Source of the DNA: Pseudooctadecabacter sp.
GTDB lineage: Bacteria > Pseudomonadota > Alphaproteobacteria > Rhodobacterales > Rhodobacteraceae
Assembly (NCBI RefSeq): GCF_020627745.1
Contig: NZ_JAHDGE010000008.1
Span: 1-57,881 of the forward strand
Direction of reading: 5' to 3'
Length of the DNA stretch: 57,881 nt
In this document: in pieces, positions 32,802 to 41,657 of the stretch
Layout: the number at the start of each line of letters is the position of its first letter
Position numbering within the stretch: position 1 is the first letter of the stretch
The notes under the pieces: generated by a model
What the model was told of the DNA's origin: nothing
The model's input: the letters and a program-made list of their open reading frames with translations, nothing else
The model's database searches: none
Position numbers and translations under genes: made by a program

Positions 32802-35564
32802 ATGCCCCTTGGTCGGGTGACTGCCGTTCTGGGCCCGACAAACACGGGCAAGACCCACTACGCGATTGAGCGGATGTTGGGGCACCGCACCGGTGTGATC
32901 GGCCTGCCGCTGCGGCTGCTTGCACGTGAAGTGTATGACCGCATCGTCGGGATACGCGGACCCGGCGTGGTGGCCCTTGTCACTGGCGAAGAACGGATTG
33001 TGCCACCCCGCGCGGCCTATTGGGTCTGCACGGTTGAGGCGATGCCAGAAGGCATGGGCGCGGATTTCGTCGCCATCGACGAAATTCAGCTGTGTGCCGA
33101 TCCGGACCGGGGGCACGTCTTTACCGACCGTCTTTTGCGGATGCGCGGCACCCATGAGACCTTGTTCATGGGTGCGGAAACCATGTGGGGCGCGATTGCC
33201 TCCAAGGTGCCCGAGGCCGAATTTATCAAACGCGAAAGGTTCAGCACGCTTACGTATTCAGGTTCGAAAAAGATAAGCCGGATGCCTGCACGGTCGGCCA
33301 TCGTCGGGTTTTCTGTTGAAAATGTCTATGCCATCGCAGAGCTGTTGCGCCGCCAGAAGGGCGGTGCTGCGGTGGTCATGGGCGCGCTGAGCCCGCGCAC
33401 ACGAAATGCGCAGGTTGAGATGTATCAAAATGGCGATGTGGATTATCTGGTGGCCACGGATGCCATCGGGATGGGCCTGAACCTTGATATTGATCACGTG
33501 GCCTTTTCGTCGATCACCAAATTCGACGGCCGCCGGATGCGCCATTTGATGCCCAATGAACTGGCCCAGATTGCAGGCCGCGCGGGGCGGCACATGAACA
33601 AGGGCACCTTTGGTGTCACCGGTGAGGCGCCCACGTTGGATGAAGACGTGGTTGAGGCGATCACCGCAAACGTCTTTGCGCCGGTCAAGAAACTGCAATG
33701 GCGCAACGCGCGGCTGCAGTTCGGATCTGTGCAACGTCTGATCGCAACCCTCGAAGAACGCACCGATGACCCTTGGCTGACCCGCGTGCGCGAAAGTGAT
33801 GATTTACAAGCGCTTAAGGCGGTTTCCAACGACGCGGAGGTCACAGCGCGCGCCACGGACGGGCCCTCTGTCCGGCTCTTGTGGGACGTCTGCCGCATCC
33901 CCGATTTCCGCGACATCAGCCACGCCGAACACGCCCAGCTTTTGACCGACATCTATAACTTTCTGCACGAAAAGGGCCGTGTGCCGGATGCGTGGATGGC
34001 GACCCGTGTGGCCCGCATTGACCGCACGGACGGGGACATCGACGCGCTGTCCAAACGCCTCGCCTTTATCCGCACATGGACCTATGTCGCACAGCGCAAG
34101 GGCTGGGTCGAAGACGAAAGCCATTGGCGCGGGGCCACGCGCGCTGTAGAAGACCGGCTATCGGATGCCTTGCATGAAAGGCTGACGCAAAGATTTGTGG
34201 ACCGGCGGACGAGCGTGCTCCTTCGGCGGCTCAACCAAAAGGAGGGCCTTGTGGCCGACGTAAACGACAAAGGTGAAGTGACTGTCGAAGGGCAGTTTGT
34301 TGGGAAAATCGAAGGATTCCGGTTCCGTCAGGATGCCTCGGCCAACGCCGAGGAGGCCAAGACGCTGCGCACGGCAAGCCTTCAGGCGCTCGCGCCGCAA
34401 TTCGTGCTGCGCGCGGACAGGTTCTACAACGCCCCCGACACGGAAATTGATTTCACCGAACAGGGGGGCCTGATGTGGGGCTCTGACGCGGTGGGCAAAC
34501 TGGTGAAGGGCGATGATCCGCTCAAACCCCGCGCACAGGCGTTTGTTGATGACGAAGCCGGGCCCGAGGTGGCCGAAAAGGTTCAACGCCGGTTGCAGCA
34601 TTTTATCGACCGCAAGATTGCCACCGCGTTCGAGCCGATGATGAAACTGCGCGCCGACGAAGACTTGTCCGGTCTGGCAAAGGGTTTTGCCTTCCGTCTG
34701 GTCGAAGGGTTCGGCGTGATCCCCCGCGGTCAGGTCGCCGATGAGGTCAAGGCGCTGGATCAGGACGCCCGTGGTGCGCTGCGCAAACATGGTGTGCGCT
34801 TTGGTCAGTTCACAATCTTTATGCCGCTGCTTTTGAAACCCGCACCAACCCGTCTGCGTCTGGTTTTGTGGAGCATCGACAAAGGCTTGCAGGATTTTCC
34901 CGAAGCCCCACCCCCCGGTTTGGTCACGGTGCCCACCGTCAAGGGGCTGGAACCCGGCACATACGCCATGTCCGGCTACCGTGCGGCGGGCGAGCGTGCG
35001 ATCCGCATTGATATGCTGGAACGGCTGGCCGATATGCTGCGCGATCAGGACACGCGTGGCGGGTTCGAGGCCACGGCGGATATGCTGTCGATCACGGGCA
35101 TGACGCTGGAACAATTCGCCAACCTGATGGAGGGCCTCGGCTACAAGGCCGATAAGGGCGAACGCGAAAAGGTAAAGCCTGCGGTGGCTGTGCCTGCGGA
35201 CGCCACCCCCGCAGAAGCGGTGCCAACCGCCGCCGATCCCGAAGCGGAGGCGGCTTTGGCGGCCAAAGCGGCTGAGACCGCACAGCCGATCCCCGAAGAT
35301 GAGACCCCGGAACCGCCGGAGATGGAGGTATTTTACACCTTCGCCTGGGCGCCAAAGCCGCGCGGCAACCGGCCCCAAGGGGGCAAACCGGGCGGCAAAC
35401 AAGGCGACCGGCCCCAGCGCAAAGGCCCGCCCAAAGGCAAAAAGGGTGGCAAACCGCAACGTGACAAGGCGCAATCCTTCTCGGCGCGGCCGCCCAAAAA
35501 GGAAAAGGCGATTGATCCCGACAATCCGTTTGCGGCTGCTTTGGCGGGGCTCAAAAAGGATTGA
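32802..35564 (+). CDS. SUV3-like DExH-box RNA helicase
   Basis: A 920-residue superfamily 2 helicase related to mitochondrial SUV3. Visible motifs: Walker A GPTNTGKT, Walker B DEIQ (AIDEIQLC), motif V-like VATDAIGMGLNLDIDHVAFS and motif VI QIAGRAGRHMNKG, all within the first ~275 residues. A long C-terminal region follows, then an Ala/Pro/Glu-rich linker and a Lys/Gly/Arg-rich tail (GGKQGDRPQRKGPPKGKKGG), likely to bind RNA. It probably unwinds RNA during decay or ribosome assembly. The GTG just before the ATG is a possible start. The stop overlaps the S4 gene (TTGA). Confidence 0.92.
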   Translation: MPLGRVTAVLGPTNTGKTHYAIERMLGHRTGVIGLPLRLLAREVYDRIVGIRGPGVVALVTGEERIVPPRAAYWVCTVEAMPEGMGADFVAIDEIQLCADPDRGHVFTDRLLRMRGTHETLFMGAETMWGAIASKVPEAEFIKRERFSTLTYSGSKKISRMPARSAIVGFSVENVYAIAELLRRQKGGAAVVMGALSPRTRNAQVEMYQNGDVDYLVATDAIGMGLNLDIDHVAFSSITKFDGRRMRHLMPNELAQIAGRAGRHMNKGTFGVTGEAPTLDEDVVEAITANVFAPVKKLQWRNARLQFGSVQRLIATLEERTDDPWLTRVRESDDLQALKAVSNDAEVTARATDGPSVRLLWDVCRIPDFRDISHAEHAQLLTDIYNFLHEKGRVPDAWMATRVARIDRTDGDIDALSKRLAFIRTWTYVAQRKGWVEDESHWRGATRAVEDRLSDALHERLTQRFVDRRTSVLLRRLNQKEGLVADVNDKGEVTVEGQFVGKIEGFRFRQDASANAEEAKTLRTASLQALAPQFVLRADRFYNAPDTEIDFTEQGGLMWGSDAVGKLVKGDDPLKPRAQAFVDDEAGPEVAEKVQRRLQHFIDRKIATAFEPMMKLRADEDLSGLAKGFAFRLVEGFGVIPRGQVADEVKALDQDARGALRKHGVRFGQFTIFMPLLLKPAPTRLRLVLWSIDKGLQDFPEAPPPGLVTVPTVKGLEPGTYAMSGYRAAGERAIRIDMLERLADMLRDQDTRGGFEATADMLSITGMTLEQFANLMEGLGYKADKGEREKVKPAVAVPADATPAEAVPTAADPEAEAALAAKAAETAQPIPEDETPEPPEMEVFYTFAWAPKPRGNRPQGGKPGGKQGDRPQRKGPPKGKKGGKPQRDKAQSFSARPPKKEKAIDPDNPFAAALAGLKKD

Positions 35565-35926
35565 GCGAAACGATCCGACTGGACAAATGGCTCTGGCACG
35601 CGCGGTTCTTCAAATCGCGCGGGCTGGCCGCCGGTCTGGTGAAATCCGGACGCTGCCGCGTGGATGGCACGCCGGTCAGCAAACCCAGCCGCACCATTGC
35701 GCCCGGTGTGGTGCTGACATTTCCCAAAGAAAACGAAGTCCGCATCGTGAAGGTGTTGGGCTTGGGCGAACGCCGCGGACCAGCGTCTGAGGCCCAAGCC
35801 CTCTACGAAGATTTGACCCCTGCGCGGGAGCCGGAAAATCGCGATATAGAACAGCGGGTTGGCGGGCGTCCGACGAAAAAGGACCGCCGTGAGATGGATC
35901 AGTTGAAGGGCGATTGGACGGGCTGA
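35561..35926 (+). CDS. S4-domain RNA-binding protein (Hsp15-like)
   Basis: A 121-residue protein with an S4 domain at residues 5-70 (IRLDKWLWHARFFKSRGLA, GRCRVDGTPVSKPSRTI), as in Hsp15/HslR, which binds stalled 50S subunits with nascent chains. The C-terminal tail is basic and ends in GRPTKKDRREMDQLKG. The TTG start overlaps the stop of the helicase gene with AAAAAGGA just before it, so translation is coupled. Co-location suggests the two act on the same RNA, perhaps ribosomal. Confidence 0.9.
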   Translation: MSETIRLDKWLWHARFFKSRGLAAGLVKSGRCRVDGTPVSKPSRTIAPGVVLTFPKENEVRIVKVLGLGERRGPASEAQALYEDLTPAREPENRDIEQRVGGRPTKKDRREMDQLKGDWTG

Positions 35927-35996
35927 CACCGTAAGGGGTCTTGAAGCCCTGTCAGGGGCGCGTTACAGACCCTGCGATACCTAGCTGGACGGACCC

Positions 35997-36332
35997 ATGA
36001 CCTACATCGTCAACGACAATTGCATCGCCTGTAAATACACCGACTGCGTCGAAGTGTGCCCCGTGGATTGTTTCTACGAGGGTGAGAATATGTTGGTCAT
36101 CCACCCTGATGAATGCATCGACTGCGGCGTGTGCGAACCCGAATGTCCCGCCGACGCCATCCGCCCCGACACCGAGCCGGACATGGAAAAATGGGTCGAA
36201 TTCAACCGCAAGTATTCCGAGATGTGGCCGGTCATCATCACCAAGAAAGACCCGCTTCCCAATGCCGACGAGATGGACGGCAAAGAGGGCAAGATGGACC
36301 TGTTCTCCGAGGCGGCCGGCGAGGGTGGCTAA
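35997..36332 (+). CDS. fdxA: 7Fe ferredoxin FdxA
   Basis: A 111-residue ferredoxin with one [3Fe-4S] and one [4Fe-4S] cluster. The cysteine pattern [17 protein letters not shown] and later [12 protein letters not shown] matches the Azotobacter ferredoxin I type, including the C-terminal extension with [13 protein letters not shown]. It carries electrons at low potential; the partner is unknown. The stand-alone position before carD, with a terminator-like structure between them, is common in Rhodobacterales. Confidence 0.96.
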   Translation: MTYIVNDNCIACKYTDCVEVCPVDCFYEGENMLVIHPDECIDCGVCEPECPADAIRPDTEPDMEKWVEFNRKYSEMWPVIITKKDPLPNADEMDGKEGKMDLFSEAAGEGG

Positions 36333-36409
36333 GCGCCGCTGGGAATCACCCTGTTTTTGTGGTATGCAGTCGCTAATGCCGCGTAATTGCTGATCCATTT
36401 TTGACGTAA

Positions 36410-36446
36410 AGACCTGACGGGACCCTTTGGTGCCGCCGGTCTTTTT
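36410..36446 (+). terminator. Probable terminator of fdxA
   Basis: AGACC (36410-36414) pairs with GGTCT (36438-36442), with an inner CGG/CCG pairing, and TTTT follows (36443-36446). The stem is interrupted, so it is moderate at best. Confidence 0.55.
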
Positions 36447-36484
36447 GTCGTGTGGAGAGGCTGCTTTGAGGAAAGGAAATACTC

Positions 36485-36997
36485 ATGGCGAAGAAGAAAA
36501 GTGAATTCAGCCCCAATGATTTCGTCGTCTATCCGGCGCATGGGGTGGGCAAGATTCTGTCGATCGAAACCTCCGAAGTGGCGGGGTTCGAGTTGGAGAT
36601 GTTCGTCATCGCCTTCGAAAAGGACAAGATGACGTTGAAGGTCCCGACCAACAAGGCCGAGGAAGTGGGCATGCGGTCCCTGTCTGCGCCCGATGTGGTG
36701 GCCGATGCGATGAAAACCCTGAAGGGCAAGGCCAAGGTCAAGAAAGCCATGTGGTCGCGGCGGGCACAGGAATACGAGCAGAAGATCAACTCCGGTGATC
36801 TGATTGCCATCGCCGAGGTGGTGCGCGACCTGCACCGCGCTGATGACCAGCGTGAACAAAGCTATTCCGAACGCCAGCTCTACGAAGCCGCGTTGGAGCG
36901 TCTGACCCGTGAGATTGCCGCCGTTGGCAATGGCAACGAGAGCGACGCCGCTGACGAGATCAGCGAGACACTGGCCAGCCGCGCGCCTGCTGCCTAA
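36485..36997 (+). CDS. carD: CarD-family transcriptional regulator
   Basis: CarD/CdnL proteins bind the RNA polymerase beta subunit and stabilise open complexes, chiefly at rRNA promoters. The 170-residue protein has the N-terminal RNAP-interaction Tudor-like domain (FSPNDFVVYPAHGVGKI, FEKDKMTLKVPTNKAEEVGMR) and a helical DNA-binding C-terminal domain (MWSRRAQEYEQKINSGD, then YSERQLYEAALERLTREIA). ATG 36485 has GAGGAAAGGA upstream. A strong terminator follows. Confidence 0.95.
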   Translation: MAKKKSEFSPNDFVVYPAHGVGKILSIETSEVAGFELEMFVIAFEKDKMTLKVPTNKAEEVGMRSLSAPDVVADAMKTLKGKAKVKKAMWSRRAQEYEQKINSGDLIAIAEVVRDLHRADDQREQSYSERQLYEAALERLTREIAAVGNGNESDAADEISETLASRAPAA

Positions 36998-37013
36998 GCT
37001 GTTTGAATATTGA

Positions 37014-37050
37014 AAAAGCCGCGCCTTTCAGGCGCGGCTTTTGTTGTTTT
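37014..37050 (+). terminator. Intrinsic terminator of carD
   Basis: AAAAGCCGCGCC (37014-37025) pairs perfectly with GGCGCGGCTTTT (37031-37042) around TTTCA; further T-rich sequence (TTGTTGTTTTT) follows. It begins 16 bases after the carD stop. Confidence 0.93.
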
Positions 37051-37108
37051 TATGGGTGAATATCTCGGGTGTGAGCCAATCGCGGCAGGCGGGATCATCT
37101 TGTTGAAA

Positions 37109-37147
37109 GATGCGCCTCCGGCGGAGGTATTTTTGAACCAGAGAAAA
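37109..37147 (+). repeat. Intergenic repeat family B, copy 3
   Basis: GATGCGCCTCCGGCGGAGG forms a 5-bp CCTCC/GGAGG hairpin with a GGC loop, followed by TATTTTTGAACCAGAGAAAA. Compared with copy 1 the right arm has changed but pairing is improved. It abuts the purD stop codon. Confidence 0.75.
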
Positions 37148-38410
37148 TCAGAGCGCGCGATGGCCGATATCACGGCGAAAGAAGCCTTGCGGCCAGTCGA
37201 TCTGGGCGGTCATGGCATAGGCTTTGGCGTGGGCCTCTCGCAAAGTGTTGCCGCGCGCTGTGACATTGAGCACGCGGCCCCCTGTGGCGGTGATCGCCCC
37301 GTCTTTGTCCGTCGTGCCCGCGTGAAAGGTCATTTCGGATGATGTTTCGGGAAGGTCCTGCAGGCCGTTGATGGTACTGCCTTTTTCGTAAGATCCCGGA
37401 TAGCCGTCGGCCGCCATGACGATGGTCATGGCGTGGTCATCGGCCCAATTCGGTTTGACGTCGCTCAGCCGGCCTTCGGCGCAGGCGTGCAGCAGATCGA
37501 GGATTTGACCGCCCAGCCGCATCATCAGGACCTGACATTCGGGATCGCCGAAGCGGACGTTGTATTCAACGAGACGGGGCTGGCCGTCTTTGATCATCAG
37601 ACCGGCATAAAGCACGCCTTGAAAGGGCGTGCCGCGATTTGCCATTTCGGCAACGGTGGGTTTGACGATTTCGTCCAACGCTTTCCGCGCGACTGCGTCG
37701 GTCAGCACAGGCGCGGGGGAATAGGCGCCCATGCCGCCGGTGTTGGGGCCTTCGTCACCGTCGAAGGCGCGTTTGTGATCTTGCGCGGTGCCCACGGGCA
37801 GCACGGTTTCGCCGTCGCACAGGATGAAGTATGAGGCTTCCTCGCCCTCCATGAATTCTTCGATGACGACCTCTGCACCCGCTGCGCCGAACTGGCCACC
37901 CAGCATGTCGTCGATTGCGGCGTGGGCTGTGGCCACGTCCATCGCAACAACGACGCCTTTGCCTGCCGCCAGTCCATCTGCCTTGATGACGATGGGGGCC
38001 CCTTGGGCGGTCACGTAGTCTTTGGCGGGGCCTGACCGGGTGAAATGGGCGTATTTTGCGGTGGGGGCATCGCACGCGTCGCAGATTGATTTTGTGAAAG
38101 ATTTGGAGCTTTCAAGCTGCGCTGCAGCCTCAGAACATCCGAAAACGACAAACCCGTTTGCGCGCAGAACATCCGAAACGCCAGCGGCGAGGGGGGCCTC
38201 CGGTCCGATAATGACAAAGTCGATGGCGTTGTCTGCGCAGAAGGTCGCGACCTTGTCCCCGTCTTCGATATCGAGCGCGGCGCATTCTGCGATTTGGGCT
38301 ATTCCGGCATTCCCCGGGGCCACGATCAGCCTGTCGCATTTGGGGTTCTGTTTAACCGCCCAGGCCAGACTGTGTTCGCGCCCGCCGCCGCCCAAAATAA
38401 GGATGTTCAT
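37148..38410 (-). CDS. purD: Phosphoribosylamine-glycine ligase PurD
   Basis: PurD joins glycine to phosphoribosylamine with ATP in purine synthesis. The 420-residue ATP-grasp enzyme starts MNILILGGGGREHSLAWA and shows IVAPGNAGI, VIIGPEAPLAAG, VIKADGLAAGKGVVVA, the family signature RFGDPECQV, and GPNTGGMGAYSP. The frame is open 60 codons further, but that part lies antisense to xseA; ATG 38410 is the standard start. It is divergent from xseA, with 64 bases between. Confidence 0.97.
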   Translation of the reverse strand: MNILILGGGGREHSLAWAVKQNPKCDRLIVAPGNAGIAQIAECAALDIEDGDKVATFCADNAIDFVIIGPEAPLAAGVSDVLRANGFVVFGCSEAAAQLESSKSFTKSICDACDAPTAKYAHFTRSGPAKDYVTAQGAPIVIKADGLAAGKGVVVAMDVATAHAAIDDMLGGQFGAAGAEVVIEEFMEGEEASYFILCDGETVLPVGTAQDHKRAFDGDEGPNTGGMGAYSPAPVLTDAVARKALDEIVKPTVAEMANRGTPFQGVLYAGLMIKDGQPRLVEYNVRFGDPECQVLMMRLGGQILDLLHACAEGRLSDVKPNWADDHAMTIVMAADGYPGSYEKGSTINGLQDLPETSSEMTFHAGTTDKDGAITATGGRVLNVTARGNTLREAHAKAYAMTAQIDWPQGFFRRDIGHRAL

Positions 38411-38474
38411 GTGCAATTCCCTTCCGCTTGGTTGCGTTCTATTGTGGCCGCATGAGCAGCACAAGAGGGCCGCA

Positions 38475-40019
38475 ATGGACCTGATCGACGATCCTGATAC
38501 GGCAGGCAATACGCCGGAATTTACCGTCAGCGAACTGTCAGGGGCCGTCAAACGCGCCATCGAAGGGGAATTCGGCCACGTGCGGGTCAAGGCCGAGGTG
38601 GGACGGGTCGTGCGGGCGCGATCGGGGCACCTTTATTTCGACCTCAAGGATGATCGCAATGTTCTGGCCTGCACCACATGGAAGGGTCAGGTGTCCTCCC
38701 TGTCGGTCATTCCCGAGGAGGGGATGGAGGTCGTCGTGCATGGCCGCATGACGACCTTTGGCAGTCAGTCGAAATACCAGTTGAACGCAACCGAGGTGGC
38801 GGTGGCCGGTGTGGGCGCGTTGATGGCCATGCTCGACAAACGCAAAAAGGCGCTTGAGGCGGAGGGTTTGTTTGCCACCGCGCGCAAACAGCCGCTGCCG
38901 TTTCTGCCGGATGTCATCGGGGTTGTGACCTCGCCCACGGGGGCGGTCATCCGCGATATTCTGCACCGTCTGCGGGACAGGTTCCCACGTAAGGTGCTGG
39001 TTTGGCCCGTCGCGGTGCAGGGCACGGCCTGCGCACCGCAGGTGGCGGCGGCGATCAACGGGTTCAACGAGATGAGCGCAGGCGGCGCGCTGCCACGTCC
39101 CGACCTGATCATCGTGGCCCGCGGCGGCGGGTCGATCGAGGATCTGTGGGGCTTTAATGAAGAGGTTGTGGCGCGTGCGGCGGCGGCTTCGACAATTCCC
39201 CTGATTTCCGCAGTGGGGCACGAAACGGACACCACCTTGATTGATTATGTGGCCGACCGCCGTGCGCCGACCCCCAGCGCTGCGGCTGAAATGGCCGTGC
39301 CGGTCCGGCTGGACCTGCTGGCCGCGGTTGACCAGATGAACGCCCGCGCCAGTCGTGCGGTGACTGATGGCGTCATACGCAAGAAGCAACGGGTCGCCGA
39401 TCTGACGCGGGCCTTGCCCCGACCCGAACAGATGGTCGACGATGCCAGACAGCGGTTTGATTATTGGTCCGAACGGCTGGACGGCGCGCTGACGACGCGT
39501 GTTCAAGCGGGCCGTTTGCGACTGGGGGAAGCGTCCGGTTTGTTGAGGCCTTCGGTTCTGGCGGCGCGTCTGGCACAAGGGCGTGAAAGGTTGACGGTTT
39601 GGCAAGGTCGCCTTGGCCCCGCGTTGGAGCGCACGACCGTGCAAGCGGGACGCGATCTGAACCAGCAGGCCCGTCGTCTGCGTCTGGACGGGATCGCAGC
39701 CGCACGCCAACGTGGTCAAAAGGATCTTGGTGCGGCCCTGCGCCGTCTGTTGACCGCTGCACAAACGCAGACGGACCGTCACCGCAGTCACCTTGCCGCA
39801 CTGGACCGGATGCGCGAAACACTGGGGTATCGCGCCACACTGGCCCGCGGCTACGCCGTGGTGCGGGGCGACGGAGAGGTCGTGACTTCCGTCAAATCGG
39901 CCAAGGCTGCCGACCGGATCGAGATTGAATTTGCCGATGGCAAAATGGCCCCTGCAGCGCCGGCCCCCAAACCCAAGAAACCCAAACAGCCTCCTCCCGA
40001 TCAGGGGAGCCTGTTCTGA
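38475..40019 (+). CDS. xseA: Exodeoxyribonuclease VII large subunit
   Basis: XseA, with the small subunit XseB, degrades single-stranded DNA. The 514-residue protein has the N-terminal OB fold (VSELSGAVKRAIEGEFGHVR, GHLYFDLKD), the catalytic core (IGVVTSPTGAVIRDILHRL, DLIIVARGGGSIEDLWGFNEE, SAVGHETDTTLIDYVAD) and the coiled-coil/C-terminal segment (GYATLARGYA-like LARGYAVV). The Pro/Lys-rich tail is typical of this order. No xseB gene is adjacent. ATG 38475 gives the family-standard start. Confidence 0.96.
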   Translation: MDLIDDPDTAGNTPEFTVSELSGAVKRAIEGEFGHVRVKAEVGRVVRARSGHLYFDLKDDRNVLACTTWKGQVSSLSVIPEEGMEVVVHGRMTTFGSQSKYQLNATEVAVAGVGALMAMLDKRKKALEAEGLFATARKQPLPFLPDVIGVVTSPTGAVIRDILHRLRDRFPRKVLVWPVAVQGTACAPQVAAAINGFNEMSAGGALPRPDLIIVARGGGSIEDLWGFNEEVVARAAAASTIPLISAVGHETDTTLIDYVADRRAPTPSAAAEMAVPVRLDLLAAVDQMNARASRAVTDGVIRKKQRVADLTRALPRPEQMVDDARQRFDYWSERLDGALTTRVQAGRLRLGEASGLLRPSVLAARLAQGRERLTVWQGRLGPALERTTVQAGRDLNQQARRLRLDGIAAARQRGQKDLGAALRRLLTAAQTQTDRHRSHLAALDRMRETLGYRATLARGYAVVRGDGEVVTSVKSAKAADRIEIEFADGKMAPAAPAPKPKKPKQPPPDQGSLF

Positions 40020-40040
40020 CAGCCACCCTGGTGCGCTGGC

Positions 40041-40433
40041 TCAGGTTCCGACCCCGCCACACACCAGCGGCTCGGCTTCGGTCGCCTCATAAAGGACAGT
40101 GGTGCCCGGAGCGTTCATGAAGTCGGCTCGCAGACGCCCGCCAACCTCGAACACCTGCCAACACTGGGGGTCCGCGCTGGTTTCGTATGTGAAACAGATC
40201 TGTGGTCCACTGTCGCCCGCTGTCTCGTACCACTCACCTGATTGGCAGGTTCCGTCGATAAAGGACCAGATCACCCGTCGTCCGGGGGCGTAGTATTCGG
40301 TTCCATACGGCACATCGCCGACGGAAAACGAGAGGGTTTTGCCTTCTACCAAAGCTTCGAACGCGTCACCGGTCAGGGGGACATCGGCAAGGGCGGGGCC
40401 TGCACAGGCCATCAACACGGCAAAAACTCTCAT
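40041..40433 (-). CDS. Small secreted protein
   Basis: A 130-residue protein with a clear signal peptide (MRVFAVLMACAGPALA-D, cleavage after residue 16). The mature part, FEALVEGKTLSFSVG, RRVIWSFIDGTCQSGEW, PQICFTYE, PQCWQVFEV, follows the same order as the lipoprotein at 16429-16812, with conserved Cys and Trp positions; the two seem to be distant paralogues. Function unknown. ATG 40433 begins the signal peptide, so upstream frame is not used. Confidence 0.75.
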   Translation of the reverse strand: MRVFAVLMACAGPALADVPLTGDAFEALVEGKTLSFSVGDVPYGTEYYAPGRRVIWSFIDGTCQSGEWYETAGDSGPQICFTYETSADPQCWQVFEVGGRLRADFMNAPGTTVLYEATEAEPLVCGGVGT

Positions 40434-40479
40434 GCGTTCAGGATGCCATATCTGCGGCCCGCTTGCCAGACAGGCAGGT

Positions 40480-41514
40480 TTACGGCGCAGCTTGCCATTC
40501 ATCCGCAAGCGGGTTCATCACCCGTTTCCACAACCGCGGATACAGCGCGACGCAGGCCATCACCGGCAGGGATCGCGGCAACATCGGGCAGTCCTGTGCA
40601 AGGCGCAGCGCGGGGAACGGACGGGCGGGATGGGCGTGATGATCCGAATGGCGGGGGGCATTCAGCATCAGGGCCGACGACATCAGGTGTGGTGCGTTCC
40701 ATGAATGACGCGTGCCCACCGGTTCCGGCCTGCCGTTGTCGTCTAGGCGGCGCGACAGTCCGTAATGCTGCACATAGTCCGACAGCATCAGCTGGGTCTG
40801 TGCAAATCCCGCCAGACACACCGCGCCCAGCAGGCCCTTGGCCCCGCCGATCAGTGTGGCGATCCCCAGAACGATCACGGCCCCCCCAATGTAGCCCACA
40901 TAAGGGTGGCGATAGGCAGGCTGGCCCAGACGGGGGAACCGTTTGTTCTCGGCCTTCAGCCCCTCACGAAACCCGCCAATCCAGGCCCGTTTGAAAAAGC
41001 GGTAAAAGCTTTCGCCACGGCGCGCTGTGCTGGGGTCCGCCGCCGTGCCCACATGCACATGGTGTACCAAAGGATGGGCGGAGGCGTGGTGCCCGAACAG
41101 GACCGAAATATAGACCCAGCGCCCCAGCCGCCGCAGCCAGCGGGCCGGACGGTGGATCATTTCATGGGCGTTCGAATTGCTGACCTGGCCCATAAACAGG
41201 CCCGCGCCCGCGAAGACGGACAGTTTTTCCCAGGTGTCCAGCCCGGTCGCGCCGCCCAGCGCAGCCACGACAAGCGCCCAGACCGCCAGATGAGACAGGG
41301 CCAGGGTGGCGGACAAGCCATCTGCGGCCGGAAATTCCTCCCCTTCGGAGGTGGGCAGCGTTACTGACACCAGTTCGTCCAGACTGGCGGTCAAAGCGGT
41401 CATCCAGACCAGTCCGGCCACGGCCCAAACGCCGCCAGACACGGCGCCCGCCGCGATAAGGGCAGGCGCAGTCAGGGTCGCTAGGGCGAAAAGGGGCAGG
41501 GGTGAACGCATCAT
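40480..41514 (-). CDS. AlkB-like membrane alkane/fatty-acyl hydroxylase
   Basis: A 344-residue integral-membrane di-iron oxygenase of the AlkB alkane 1-monooxygenase/fatty acid desaturase superfamily. The histidine clusters are all present: NAHEMIHR, HHASAHPLVHHVHVGT, and NAPRHSDHHAHPARPF, the last close to the AlkB signature. About six hydrophobic segments surround them. It would hydroxylate a terminal methyl group of an alkane or alkyl chain using a rubredoxin partner, which is not adjacent. ATG 41514 or 41511 begins the first membrane helix. Confidence 0.88.
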   Translation of the reverse strand: MMRSPLPLFALATLTAPALIAAGAVSGGVWAVAGLVWMTALTASLDELVSVTLPTSEGEEFPAADGLSATLALSHLAVWALVVAALGGATGLDTWEKLSVFAGAGLFMGQVSNSNAHEMIHRPARWLRRLGRWVYISVLFGHHASAHPLVHHVHVGTAADPSTARRGESFYRFFKRAWIGGFREGLKAENKRFPRLGQPAYRHPYVGYIGGAVIVLGIATLIGGAKGLLGAVCLAGFAQTQLMLSDYVQHYGLSRRLDDNGRPEPVGTRHSWNAPHLMSSALMLNAPRHSDHHAHPARPFPALRLAQDCPMLPRSLPVMACVALYPRLWKRVMNPLADEWQAAP

Positions 41515-41657
41515 GTCCGTCTTATACGTGGTTTTGGCGTCATGAATAGCGCGGCAGGACGTCTCAACCCCGGCAGGAATGGGGAAATTTCGTGGTTGCG
41601 GGTTTCTTCCCGTTCCATGCGCCATTAGGTGTTACCAAAGTCGGAACGGAGCCCCAA

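Noticed and set aside
32142-33155. Upstream extension of the SCP2-like frame on the minus strand
   Set aside because: It is antisense to the TPR and helicase genes and has no family resemblance.
36401-36430. TTGACG as the -35 of carD
   Set aside because: No -10-like hexamer at 16-18 bases; the region forms the fdxA terminator.
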